The notes beneath the pieces were generated by a model. It was not told where the DNA came from. It ran no database searches and saw nothing but the letters and a program-made list of their open reading frames with translations. From the NCBI RefSeq assembly GCF_914767665.1, contig NC_059507.1, positions 35,025,270 through 35,089,269 on the forward strand: a stretch of 64,000 bases of DNA. The letters run 5' to 3'. This stretch comes from Harmonia axyridis (Eukaryota > Arthropoda > Insecta > Coleoptera > Coccinellidae). This document shows positions 45,718 to 57,285 of this stretch, piece after piece; within the stretch, counting starts at the first letter, position 1, and every line of letters starts with the position of its first letter. Made by a program: the position numbers and the translations under genes.

Positions 45718-45833
45718 TTTTGAATAGCCCGCTATCTGGGCAGCTGTCACTTTTGAAGCTGTCATCCTCTGACATTTGGAAAGTCAAAACTACGCCATTA
45801 ATAAAAATGGGACGATATTCGCTTCAACATCAT
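45718..45833 (+). mobile_element. Family B 5' fragment, copy B4
   Basis: GCCCGCTATCTGGGCAGCTG and ACTACGCCATTA followed by an ATG (ATGGGACGATATTCGCTTC) match the 5' untranslated region and first codons of the family B copies at 54780-55137 and, on the minus strand, 51830-51900. Similarity ends at about 45834, where the large foldback begins, so the coding region is replaced. Confidence 0.65.
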
Positions 45834-46721
45834 GAATTTTTTCCCCTTTCAATAGTTTTGTCCTTACGGTTGGTACAATTTTACACCTTTTTGGTTAATT
45901 TTTCCAGTAAAATATTGCTGAAGAATGACTTTAACGTTTACATTAAAAACATCCTCCGAACATTTTAAAGGGGGGCAATGAGAAATATTTTTATTGGAAA
46001 TTTTGTTAGTGGATTATTTTGTTCATGAAGTTTAGCCCATCGTAGTGGAACCAAAATGTACCGAGCTACTGCTGCACATTACAACAATACATTGTCTATT
46101 TTATAGTGATTTCAAAAAGATATCACACAAGTCATTTGTTATTCAAAGAAAAAAGATATGGCTGTTTGTCAATTCTGTTAAGAAATCTTCGATGTTGCAT
46201 TATTTAGTGAACAATTTTTGTTTTGATGTTTTCGCAAAATTTGCCGGCAAAATTGAATTTCGTTGAGGTGAATAATTATGCGAGTAATATTTTCACACAT
46301 AAACAATTGCCATTGTTCACTAAGTAATGCAACATCGAAGATTTCTTAGCAGAATTGTCAAACTTGATTTTGTCAGAAACATACCCATTTTGATAAAAAC
46401 AGCCATATCTTTTTTCTTTGAATAACAAATGACTTGTGTGATACCTTTTTGAAATCACTATAAAATAGACAATTTATTGGTGTTATGTGCAGCAGTACAT
46501 TTTGGTTCCACTACGATGGGCCAAACTTCATGAACAAAATAATACACCACCAAAATTTCTGATAAAAATATTTCTCATAGCCCCCCTTTAAAATGTTCGG
46601 AGGATGTTTTTAATGTAAACGTTGAAGTCATTCTTCAGCAATATTTTATTGAAAAATTAACCAGAAAGGTGTAAAATTGTACCAACCATAAGGACAAAAC
46701 TATTGAAAGAGGCAAAAATTC
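45834..46721. mobile_element. Large foldback, arms about 380-410 bp
   Basis: 45834-46216 pairs with 46312-46721 in inverted orientation at high similarity, around a 95-bp spacer. Shared blocks include CAGCAATATTTTA, CCACTACGATGGGC and CATATCTTTTTTCTTTG. The right arm has about 38 extra bases (TGACAAAATCAAG and neighbours on the minus strand) that the left arm lacks. The spacer contains a smaller palindrome, AAATTTGCCGGCAAAATT. No coding capacity. It directly abuts the B4 fragment and is followed by TCTTTACGGAACACCCTG at about 46850, an element-end-like motif. Confidence 0.85.
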
Positions 46722-47869
46722 ATTATTTTCCAACAAAAAAAAAATATCTCGAAAACGGCAAGACTTTTATTATGGGAATTTTGTCATAGCAGGTGGGTTA
46801 TCCTATGATCTACATTCTCCCTCGGTTTGACGTGGTCTTTACGGAACACCCTGTATAATTGAAATAGGATTTCCCCTTAAAAAGTGTCCAATTTGGCTTT
46901 ACTTAATTCCTCTATAGGCATCAGAACTCTTCAAAATTTGAGTTCCTGATTTCTTGCCTTCAAAATTTATTAGTTGGATTATCGAGCTATGCGGGTCAAT
47001 TACATAATTTCTGAGAACAGCGGAGAGGTTGAAGTTTTCTCTCGAGTGATTCCAAAGGTGTGCTTGCGAAAAAATGTACTAAAAACCAAACAATCTCGTA
47101 GATGAGGTCCCTTTTTCCAGCCAGCTCTCCCATCTCGAAGCTATTGAAGTTGCTGCATAAAAGAGATACTACACCGGCCCCAATACAGAAAACACTAACC
47201 GAACAGGAAGCTCGGCACGAAACGAAAAACCCACCGATACCAAACGATATCTCCTGACCCATTTCGGGCTACAACAACATCGTAGCTCCGCCGCTCGCCG
47301 TTTTATCTATAACGCTGGAAAATCGCAGAAATATATGTGACAAACTATCGCAATAAACGCCGTCGATCCCAACAACAATGCCGCTGAAATGTTCATTAAA
47401 CGCTGGCCGAATCCGATTTTCAACAACTTCCTGTCCCGCCATCGGTCATAAATCTTCCAACGGCGGGGAGGGGGGTGGGGAGAGAAACATTGTCTGCGCG
47501 CAAACAATAGACTGCCGAGCGGTCAATCAAACGAAAGCCGATAGTAGGCGCGATACATAATTCAATTACACTGCTACTTCGCTACTATCAATCGCTCCGA
47601 ACCACGGCTATTAACAACTAGCCGGACTACGCAGCCTTTAACGCTGTTTCTGGCTGGGTAGGTGATAATGGTTGAGTCTGACTCATTCCACGTCTGCAGG
47701 ATGGAATGGTTCCGTGAAGTAGCAACTGAACAGCCTTATATTCGTCATTAACTAGGTATAATGATTTGAAACATTCAATCAAGTGATTGAGTTGTAGACA
47801 TAATTTAAGAAAAAGGGTATCCTCAATTCATCTATTTGCACGTGAGGATTGATGATTAAGTATGTCATT
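46722..47869. other. Unannotated sequence with a C+G-richer island at about 47150-47640
   Basis: The island has CpG-rich runs (CGTAGCTCCGCCGCTCGCCG, CGCTACTATCAATCGCTCCG) and a G-rich run at 47460-47480. Minus frames of 66 and 88 codons are not recognisable. The DNA on either side is repetitive. Confidence 0.4.
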
Positions 47870-49470
47870 ATGATTAGTTGACTCAATCATCAATATCACC
47901 ACTGAGCTATTGATAATCAGAATAGTCTTTCCACCATTCATTAATAGTTTATATAGACATTAACACTATGAAAATGACAGCTTGATAGTCACAAAAAGAT
48001 TAATATCCAATAATCTCAATACGGTTATTATGGACTGAGTAGTCTGTAATAGTATGTAATTGTCACAGTTCAATCATTGATAGTCAGAAAAGAGTAATTT
48101 ATAGTCACAATAGAGTAACATATAGTGAAAATAGAGTCATTAATGACCACAGTAAGGAAATGATTTGAAAAGTCCTTGAAAAAACGTAACAGGTTCATCA
48201 ATAGTCACTACCTGATTTTTGATAGCCATAAATATGTTTTTGATAGTCAAAAAAGTGTTTCTCAATAGCCACCATTAGGCAAAGTGATAAATAGCCACAA
48301 AAATATCAATAGTAACCATAGTGCCACTTATAATCACAATTGAATAATTAATACTCTCAGTAGAGTCATTATGCACTAAATGGTATGTAATTGTCACAAT
48401 TGAATCACTAATAGTCAGAATAGAGTAATCTATAGTAAAAATAGAGTCAATGATAGCCATAGAAGGGTTCAATTATCATTTGAATAGTCTTTAAAGGTCA
48501 CAATATGTTAATTAATAGTCACTATAAAATTTTCGACAGTCGTAAATAGGTTTTTGCTAGTGACAATAGTTTTGTAATATTTGCTATTAGGCAGAGTGTT
48601 AATATAAAGATCAATAGGAACAATCGTGCATTTATAATAACAATCGAATAATTATTAATCTCAATAGAGTCATTATGGTCTAAATAGTATGTAATTGTCA
48701 CATTTGAATCCTTTCTAGTCAGGAAAGAGTCAGAATAGACTAATAATGATTTAAACAGTCCCGAAAAGTCACAATAGGTTTTGATTGTCACTATTAGACA
48801 GAGTGCTGAAAAACCACAAAAAGATTAATAGTATTTAATCAATTGAACAATTAATAATCTTCATAGAGTAATTATATTCTAAATAGTATGTATGTATGTC
48901 ACAATTGAATCATCAATAGTTAGAAAAGAGTAATTTATAGGTACAATTGAGTGATTTATCGTAATAATAAAGTCATTAAGAGTCACAAAAGAGTCTAAGA
49001 ATGATTTGAATGAACCTTTAAAGTCACAATAGGTTCATTAATAGTCACTACAAGATTTTTGATAGTCACGGATAGGCTTGTGATTGTCACAATAAGTTTT
49101 TCAATAGTCACTATTAGACAGAGTGTTAAATAACCACAGAAAGATTAATAGTAACCATCGTGCCATTTATAAACACAAATAAACAATCATTCCTGATAGT
49201 ACTCAATGTTGACAATATGAATAATAAAAGTCAGAATAGCGTCATTATAGTCATAAAAGAGTGGATTAATATATTGATTGATTGATATAAATAAATGTCA
49301 AAATGGTACCATTTATATCCACAATAATCGTTTGAACTCAGAATCAAATGTGTGATTTTTAATAGTCAGAAATAACTAAGACCTTACCACTATCGTGTCA
49401 TCAATAGCCTCGATACAAATTAATACGAGTAATCAAAAGCGATAGGACTAAAAGTCTCAGATCTGCTTAA
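47870..49470. repeat. Degenerate minisatellite, about 1.6 kb, with higher-order units
   Basis: The unit is roughly 15-20 bp, variants of AATAGTCACAATAGAGT and ATTTATAGTCA, repeated about 80-100 times with heavy divergence. A longer pattern is superimposed: a block like TCATTATGGTCTAAATAGTA, then TGTAATTGTCACAATTGAATC and AATAGTCAGAAAAGAGTAAT, recurs at about 48030, 48370, 48670 and 48865. Each is followed by a GATTTGAA(T/A)AGTC segment and a TAGTCACTAT...GGCAGAGTG-like segment. This is a higher-order repeat with shortening period. The minus frames of 65-89 codons here just reflect the repeat. Confidence 0.88.
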
Positions 49471-50369
49471 CCTAGATTTAGATTTTCCCTTTGAAAACTC
49501 TTTTTACCTCTGTAGTAATGGAAAATATAAGAATAATATTTTCATATAAAATATTCATATTTGAATATTTCAATCTTCAATCAAACTATGACAATCCCGA
49601 AAATTCCCCCACTGATTTCGTAAACTACTTTCGAGAAGTGTTTGAGATATTTCTAATTTTTTTTTCAATATATATTTACTACTGTTACAATTGAAGTTGA
49701 TTGTGCAAGCTCCGTTCGACTTGAAGACAATCTACAAATAAACATGAAGGATTGTGTTCGTGCAGATCACAGACGAAAGATTGACGAAGGACAACCTAAT
49801 CGATTATTTAAACATTTCGTCTCCATATGGAAAACGTAAATAACTCTTAAGTACCTCCGTTACTGCACAAACTCGACGCAACGTGACTGTTCAAGATAGA
49901 CCACTATTCAATTATTCATCTATTCATCAATTTTAGTTTGCCACTGACGTGATTTATATCCGATAGGTATACAATAATGTCAGATGGAAATTATATATTT
50001 GTAACGTGATAGATATGTCTTCATATGATAGAAATACGATGCGGGGTTTAAGTGAGATATTTTTTGTTAGAGAAGTTCAGCCGCTTGATCTACTTTCGAA
50101 GCGTACCATTTTCTTTCAACGGATAAACTGGCTGAAGTTTTTGAGGCTAAGCTTCAAAAGACGCGTAGCTGAATTTTGGAACAGAGTGAGGTGTGGATAT
50201 ATTGAAAATCAAGTGACGGTTCATTTGTTGTTTTTTTGAGTGAATAAGAACTAATTTCGTGTAATGATAAAACTATGTTTTTTGCTGGAGAAAAAAACTG
50301 TGAAAGCAAAGTGATAGCTTGATTTATATTTTTAAATAAATCAATGGATGTTTAATTAATTGCAAAAGA
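49471..50369. other. Unannotated AT-rich sequence
   Basis: Frames of 67 and 77 codons at 49491 and 50006 have no recognisable domain. No repeats seen. Confidence 0.35.
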
Positions 50370-51900
50370 AAAGTATGCAATTAACGACGGCAAATTTTAT
50401 CATCCTAATGATCGCCACAGCTACGGTTGCAGCACCCACCCCTTTTCATAGAATTTTATATGACCAATTTGCATATTTGCGGCTGTGGAATTCCATCCAT
50501 AAAGTCTTGAAGCGATTTGGGAGCTTTGGAATAGGTCTTATTCTTCACGTGGTCAATAAGAGAAAAGTCTAAATGTGTTAAATCACAAAATCTTGGTTGC
50601 AAGATTCATATTTAGTTAGGGAGGTTCTTTTTCATTGTGACCTAATGGTCTATTGTGCCCCCATCAGAGCTGTTCCCTTCATAACGTGATCTACAGCTCG
50701 CCTTTCAGTTCCAGAGTTCTAATGAACTCCAGTATCTAGGATGGCTTCAAGGAGGCTAATTCCTTACTTCTAAGATTCGGATCCAAAACAGATTTTGCGT
50801 TGTCTAGTGATGGCGAGGCATTCCATCACCAGGTGATCCGGAGTTTCTTCCTCCTCCCCACAGAATCTGCTCTCGTCGTTTTCTGCTAGACCCATTCTCA
50901 TGAGGTATTTCCTAAGTCGACAATGCCCTGTAAGGAATCCAGTGAGGAGGTGTAGTATAGTTTTGTTGAGATCCAGATACTTCTTGGATCTCGCAGTTTC
51001 GAAGTTTCGAAGAAACATTTTGGAGTGATCCAAACCAGGAAGATTCCGCCAGAGTGTTTCTCTTTTGGTTTTTTTCTTCTCCTGAAACTCTTTCTTGTAG
51101 GTAAACTTGTCTACTCCATAGACTGATTCCCGGCCGATGAAAGGAGATTGTGCTCCTTTTCTGGCTCCTCGGTGGCTAATTGTGAGAACCTAGATATAAC
51201 ACGTCGAGGAGACTTTTCTTGCAACTTCTCATTTTCGAATAAGTGAGGTACAATCACACAACCAGACCAAAAACAGCACCAAATAGTGACATGTTGAAAA
51301 TGGATGGGCTTCTCAGTAATCATTATGGGCTTTTCCGAGCTCCAAATGCGACAATTTTGCATATTAACGTAGCCTCTGAGGTAAAAATGGGCCTCATCAC
51401 TGAAGATGATTTTCCGATGAAAACCCGGATCATTTTGATGCATTTTAAGGACTCAAGCAACGAAGATACGACTTTGCTGGTGATCAACCGGTTTGTGTTC
51501 TGGTGTTAACTGAACTTCAAAATCTTTAAAACTTAAGTCTTTATGCACAGAACGGTGTAATGTTTTTTGTGGAATGCCTAATTCACAAGATCGACGAGCA
51601 ATTGACAAACCTGGGGTTTCGTCAACACTACGGGCTACAATAGCAATATGTTCTTAAGCGACGCCCAACAGCTCAAAGCTTTCACTATTGCCGACAGAGA
51701 AGGTGCTTCACGACGACCCAAAAGTGCTTCAGTTCTGCGAATTTTCACTGCAAAATTTTCACCATTGTTATAGAGAATTTTCAATGAGCTGTTGAAGCGG
51801 GTATCGTTCCATCTTTAGTGATGGTGTGGTTTTACTGGTCAAATGGCAAAAGAAGACAGCTGCCCAGAGAGTAGGTTTCTCAAAGCGATACCTCTTTAAG
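50370..51900 (-). pseudogene. Family B Tc1/mariner-type transposase remnant, copy B2, split by a LINE
   Basis: On the minus strand, from 51850 down: MERYPLQQL, a decayed helix-turn-helix region, then FHRKIIFSDEAHFYLRGYVN with NMQNCRIWSS (51443 onward; first Asp present), PIHFQHVTIWCCFWSG and VIVPHLFENEKLQ. Here the LINE piece 50640-51225 interrupts. The C-terminal part resumes below about 50625: PRFCDLTHLDFSL, then PQPQICKLVI and a Cys/Gly-rich end. The second-Asp block is missing and may have been deleted with the insertion. It is the same family as 31600-32660. Confidence 0.75.
50640..51225 (-). pseudogene. Non-LTR retrotransposon C-terminal fragment inserted in B2
   Basis: The minus frame 51033-50770 reads FLRNFETARSKKYLDLNKTI, then GFLTGHCRLRKYLMRMGLA and SRFCGEEEETPDHLVMEC, the C-terminal Cys/His region found in LINEs that carry RNase H. 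Upstream (51225-51034, other frame) are GRESVYGVDKF-like residues linking to the RNase H domain. The 3' region continues to about 50640 and shares GGCGAGCTGTAGA blocks with 21838-22300, so both belong to one LINE family. Family B flanks it on both sides, which shows it inserted into B2. Confidence 0.78.
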
Positions 51901-52909
51901 GAAAATCCTTTATCACTCTTGAGGGTGACTACTATATTGACGAACAAATTGGAATTTGTAGAAAAAAATGTTTTTTTCTTTGTTTGGCCCGAACCTCAGT
52001 GAATAAAATATTATAACTAATTAATCGGTGGTCTCTAACAGGTGCATGAATGATCTAACCTTCAAAAACTTCTGATACCAGATTAATGTTTCCTCCAATT
52101 AAATTTTTTTCTATAAATTGTAAAGAAATCCTTTTTTTTATTGTAGTTTAATATTGTTGGAATGTTCACAAAGAAATTTCAACACTTTTTTTACGCCACC
52201 GAGTGAGTTCTTTCCCGAGAATATCGGAAATAGATTAGAACCAAGCGATGACGGCTCCTTCGCGGATTCAAATTCAAATTTCTGCCAAGACAACATTAGA
52301 ATACCGATAGGCCATAACCGTATGTAGATTCGCGCACACTTTGAAGCCTATATCTACCCTAACAATCCCCCTGAGTAAAAAACACCATAAATAAAGAGAT
52401 TCCCCCCTCCATCCCTACCCGGACCACACAATATCCAGATTCGCCGCGTGGAACGCAGTAGTAGGCCGTTGAAAGAGGTATCGGAAAAAAGATCTGCCAT
52501 ACGCATCTAAAGGACGCGAAGATTTATTAGAGGCATTAAACTGAAGCGCCGCCCGGACAGGTGACGAAGTAGACCGCGCGATCTCTGGATTGAGGTATTG
52601 AAATGAAAGTGATACGGCAACATAAATCATCCGGATGCTGACACGGTGGCGGCGTTATCCAAGGACGGAGGACCAAACAAGGGTTCGATAACCCCTCCGC
52701 GATGTCGGATATCCGGCCTGTTCGGATCGGACGACTAGCTCATCGCTTTTTTCGATAGATAGGAAGTTATGTCTGAAATGGCGCTATGGATAGATTCGTT
52801 TTTGAGTTTCCGGTAGGATGTACAGGGTGTTCCGTAGATGGAGCACGGATGATTTGAATGAGAGTGAGAATGAGAATAGACAGTCGTGAAAACTGTGAAT
52901 GGGTATACA
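51901..52909. other. Single-copy sequence with a CpG-rich island at about 52200-52740
   Basis: The island includes GATGACGGCTCCTTCGCGG, GAAGCGCCGCCCGGACAGG and CGATGTCGGATATCCGGC. A 71-codon minus frame (52630-52415) is not recognisable. At about 52820 TACAGGGTGTTCCG resembles an element end without a partner. Confidence 0.45.
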
Positions 52910-52911
52910 TA

Positions 52912-53851
52912 ACGGGTGTTTTTTTTCGAGATATACAACTTTAAGTTGGCATTACTGTTCAAGATTGCGATCTATTTAACAGCTATCAGGTGACTTATTC
53001 TCAGTTTGATTTGGCAATTCATCATTAACAGACTCACGCCTAAACAACGCTTGCAAAAAGTGCGCTTTTATTTCGAAAATAATGGTTCTGTGCTGAATAC
53101 GGATCGCGCACTACGTCCATTTTATTTTGTTTAGCGATGAAGCGCACTTCTGGTTGAATGGCTACGTCAACAAACAAAACTGCCGCACTAGGAGTGAAGC
53201 TAATCCTCAAGTGTATGTCGAAACACCGTTACATCCAGAAAAGCTGACTGTTTGGTGCGCTTTATGGGCTGGTGGAATCATTGGTCCGTACTTCTTCAAA
53301 AACGATGATGGCCAGAACGGTACAGTCAATGGTGATCGGTATAGAGCCATGATTACTAACTTTTCCATTCCTGAATTGAACAACAATGATGTCCAGGAGC
53401 TGTGGTTCCAACAAGACGGCGCAACATGTCACATAGCTCGTGCCACAATCGATTTATTGAAAGACACGTTTGGTGACCGCCTAATTTCCCGTTTTGGACC
53501 TGTGAATTGGCCTCCAAGATCTTGTGGTTTAACACTGCTAGACTACTTTCTGTGGAGCTATGTAAAGTCATTGGTCTATGCGGATAAGACACAAACCCTT
53601 GACCATTTGGAAGACAACATTCGCCGTGTTATTGCCGATATACGGCCACAAATGTTGGAAAAAGTCATCGAGAATTGGACGTCCACATTGGACTACATCC
53701 GAGCCAGCCGTGGCGGTCATATGCCAGAAATCATATTTAAAATGTAATGCCACAAGATTATCTTGCGGATAAATAAAATTCATGTCAATCGAATAATCCA
53801 TCGTTGTTTTATTGCAATTTAAAGTTCTATAGCTCTTAAAAAGACACCCTT
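52912..53851 (+). mobile_element. Family A copy A7
   Basis: Complete copy with TA at 52910-52911 and 53852-53853 and both ends. The stub ATG has become ATT. The family junction is unmodified. This copy has more substitutions than A1 or A5. Confidence 0.92.
53127..53747 (+). pseudogene. A7 catalytic domain without a start codon
   Basis: The leader ATG is followed after four codons by TGA (GTGCTGAATACG), so the 221-codon frame of other copies cannot begin. The open part starts at a non-ATG codon before FSDEAHFWLNG and continues through QQDGATCHIAR. SCGLTLLDYFLWS keeps the catalytic Asp of LLD but has lost the neighbouring SCD Asp. The frame stays open to the normal C-terminus (EIIFKM). Not translatable as a domain from a normal start. 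Confidence 0.82.
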
Positions 53852-53853
53852 TA

Positions 53854-54779
53854 CTTGCAAAATATTAACCCCACTAAGATCATGGAACGAGTTCAGAAAA
53901 CTACCAACAGTGTTGCGTATTTTCAAAATGACCCTCCCATTACTTCCTGTCAGGCGAAGCACTCACAATATTTCACAAGACAAAAAACCCAGATCCTTCA
54001 GCGCAAACCCCTCTCTCTTAGTCAGACCGATAATTTGATTGCTCTTAACGCGAGAATTCCATATTTCACCTCATCTTTTAGTGCCTTCGGAAGATGGTGC
54101 TGCGATTAGATGAAGGGTATCGGATAGCCGCTGGAAACGACGTCGTAAAACGTCGCTGCTCCAAGGATGCTGTGAGCGGAACTGGATCTACCGACGAACT
54201 CTCTGGATCGTTCCAAGAGAAAAGCGGGGCAGATAAGAAGGCAAGTTTGGGTTCGCTGATGGCTCGAGACTCGCCTTAGATTAATTATTGTTAACTCAGC
54301 TGAGTTTATGATGGATTACGACCAGATTTGTGTTCCGGAAAGGTCTTGGGAGTTGGGGAACTCCATCTGAGATTGTTACTGGGTTAAATTGTTTTCTTGT
54401 GGTGGCTTCCACTTATGCTGTTAGAGCTTCTTATTAACTGAAGGAAAGATATGTATCAGAAGAAATGAGACTGCTTTTCTGGGGAATTTGAATCACTGAT
54501 TAACTATTTCAAGCTTCAAACTGAATTTCAAGATCCATGCAGAATTTGAAGCTGCTCGCATCTTCAATAAAACGCAAATATGGATCAGAAGGAATAAAAC
54601 TGATTATATAAAATTGAATGAGAGGATTGTCGTATGAGGACAAATTATATAGAATGTTGAGGTTGAAGGACCATTGAAATCACACAACAAATTGGACTAA
54701 CCCAACGCTCCCACATTATCAAGGCTACAGGGAAAACAAACAAAATAGGTTTGAGTTCTAGTGAAAAAATTGGTAGAGG
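53854..54779. other. Single-copy sequence, C+G-richer at about 54000-54260
   Basis: Forward frames of 84 and 61 codons overlap the less AT-rich part (CGCTGGAAACGACGTCG). No domain recognised. The remainder is AT-rich. Confidence 0.35.
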
Positions 54780-55137
54780 GTGGTTCAATAAAAGGTTTCA
54801 TTCTGAAAAGCCCGCTATCTGGGCTCCTGTCACTTTAGAGGCTGTCATTTTTCGATATTTTACAAGTAAAACTACGCCATTATAAAATGCAATGATAAAC
54901 ACTTTTAACAAATGGTTGTAAATCGCTACAAAATTGTGAATATTTTTGCAGACACAGTTCGTAAAGTAACAGCACTTTTGGGTAGTTGTGACGCAACAGT
55001 GAAACTGGTGGGTTATTGGGACAAGTCAGTGATGTGAAGCATCGAATCCTTGTGGCAAAAAACAACTGAGAATATTGCTGTTGTAGACCGTAGGGTTGAC
55101 GAAAATCTAGGTTTGTTGATTCCTCGTCGATCTTGGG
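54780..55137 (+). mobile_element. Family B 5' fragment, copy B3, interrupted by E2
   Basis: Shares GCCCGCTATCTGGGC, ACTACGCCATTA, TGCAGACACAGTTCGTAAA and GGTTTGTTGATTCCTCGTCG with the other family B copies, covering the 5' untranslated region and decayed N-terminal coding region. The match breaks at 55137 exactly where E2 starts (CGATCTTGGG before AATGGAC). The rest of B is not found downstream of E2. Confidence 0.7.
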
Positions 55138-56038
55138 AATGGACTAGTTTTCATTTTTTTGTTAAGGATTAATTCTAAAAATTTAAGTAAAATGAAACAA
55201 AAATGTGGAAGAATCATTGAAATATCTCTAGAAATGAAAAAGTTATAGGACTTTGAAGTTGCGCTCGGAAGAATAATTTCATAGTACGCAGCGCCTAGTG
55301 TGTGACGTCACGCCACTTACACGAGGCGACTGGTATTCGCAGAGTGCTTACGAATTCTATCTCCCTCATGTTTTAAAACAGTAACAAGACGATATGACGC
55401 CAGTCAATATTAAGTCCACTTAGATAGAATTGATTCATACCGGATTTTATACAGGCAGTAAACATTACTTTTTTCTCTTTTTACTTTTTACTCCTCACAT
55501 AAATATGTTTTGCCATTGATAATGGATAGACTTCAACAACCAGTACTCAACTACAAACTGTTTATGAAACGTTTTTTAAATAAATCATCGTTATAAGTTG
55601 AACCATGATGAAGCGAACTCAAAAGTAGATACTTACTTGAAAAGTTTAACTCCTTTTATTTAAGCACTGACATAAGATGGATTTGAAGAAAAAAACTCCA
55701 TCACTGCGAATATATCTATTTTAGGCAAATTGTCACTTTGTCCTTTCACGAAGCCTTCTTCCATTATGGTGACATAAAAACAAAACTCGAGTTAAAACTA
55801 CACTGTACAACTACAAACGGAGCCTTGGCGCGGCTAAGTATTTAAACGTAATTTATGGTGTAGCGATCACAGGAGACCAAAGACGTTCCGCGCTAAAATA
55901 CGTAAATTTAAATAATCTATTTCTCAGTCATTTATTGATGGATTTTCAAAATTTTTTCACTGATTCATCAGTTTTGCTCTATATTTTAATTCTATCGTGT
56001 CAAATATAGTATTATCAACATCACTAAACTAGTCCATT
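55138..56038 (+). mobile_element. Family E non-autonomous element, copy E2
   Basis: Same orientation and length class as E1 (3926-4817), with ends AATGGACTAGTTT and AAACTAGTCCATT. It differs from E1 by an insertion of about 80 bp near 55360-55460 (absent from E1), a deletion around the second GTGACGTCAC, and small changes. It sits immediately after a broken family B fragment. Confidence 0.78.
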
Positions 56039-57285
56039 ATGTATTTGAGAGTTCCTTAACCGCATTCATCGACTTTGCTACATTCCAAACTTCCAAAATC
56101 CACCAGATTCTTTTAACACCGACGAAAATCCCCAAATGCCAGAAGGAAAAACGCCCGCTTCTTCCAATAAGCAATAATCATCAGTGACAGAAAACAAAAT
56201 TCGTATACGTCCAACGTTCAATCTAAGTCTCTCCCACAACCTGGTCCATTCCATCACACAGCAACCCTCTCCAGATTGTCTGGAGTAAAACTTGCCATCG
56301 AAAGTAAAAGTAATCGAACGTAGTATAGATAGCGAAGGTCTCTCAGACTAATGTCGGATCCCCAACGGTAATCCACGAATGGCGCAAGTTGCTCGAAAAA
56401 CATCGCTGATCTACAAGATCGCATTAGGAATTTCGTCAATAATAAATTTGGTCGGCAACTTCTCTCATATCGGGTCCCCACGGGGGTGGGAGCGCCTTTC
56501 TTCATCTTAATGTGGAAAGTTAGAGACGCTGGTGTCTTCGTCCTTTCAATTACAGACCAGGACGTATTTTTTTTGCTACGGACGCCTGGTCTGGCTGGAT
56601 TATTTCATTATCTTCGCGTTTTGGGCGAGGCAATGGAATAGGGGTTTTGCATTTTGATGAGTGGAAAATAATTGTAGGTTGGATAAAACAAGTAAACGCC
56701 AGAGTCATATCACTTTAGTTTTAGTACCGAGATTCAAAAGATGCCTGTCAAAATTGAGGACCTTGAGTAAACTCTGGTACCTTACATCTGTTGTTGTTGT
56801 TTCAAAAATGGATAAAAACTAGTTTCATGTATTCAAAAAAAACTGTTTTTTCATGGGAAAAATAGCAAAGCAAAACAAATGACTTGGTAAATGTTATCCA
56901 GACTTTGCTGCATCGATAACAATGGTTAAAAGGTGATATACTGACTTTAAATGTGGTCTCGAATTCAGCAGTTATTTCAGAAAACATAAAAAAAAGAACA
57001 TGATATGGTGGCTATACATTGAAGCTATACGAAAAATTATTCACTTCAAACACTAAAGCAGGTGTAGATAAATCTCAGTATTAGTGAAGGAACTGTACAC
57101 ATTTCATCTTATAAGAGTACAGATAAAAACCTTATCAAAAACTTTGTCTTCCCGTATAGGTGTAGATTATTGGTTGGTGTATTTGTTTACAGAAAAAGCT
57201 GAAATATTTATATTGAAGGGCCTCCTCTTCATCCATATAAAATCCCTCCGTCCTTCCCCTTCACCAAAATTTGACGACATATATA
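56039..57285. other. Unannotated sequence with a C+G-richer part at about 56240-56640
   Basis: An 83-codon minus frame (56505-56254) gives a peptide with normal-looking composition (SDISLRDLRYLYYVRLLL), but I recognise no family. It is the least repeat-like frame of its size here. The rest is AT-rich. Confidence 0.35.

Noticed and set aside
47870..49470. Short regularly spaced repeats as a CRISPR array
   Set aside because: Units are degenerate, directly adjacent and lack constant repeats with unique spacers, and the context is eukaryotic.
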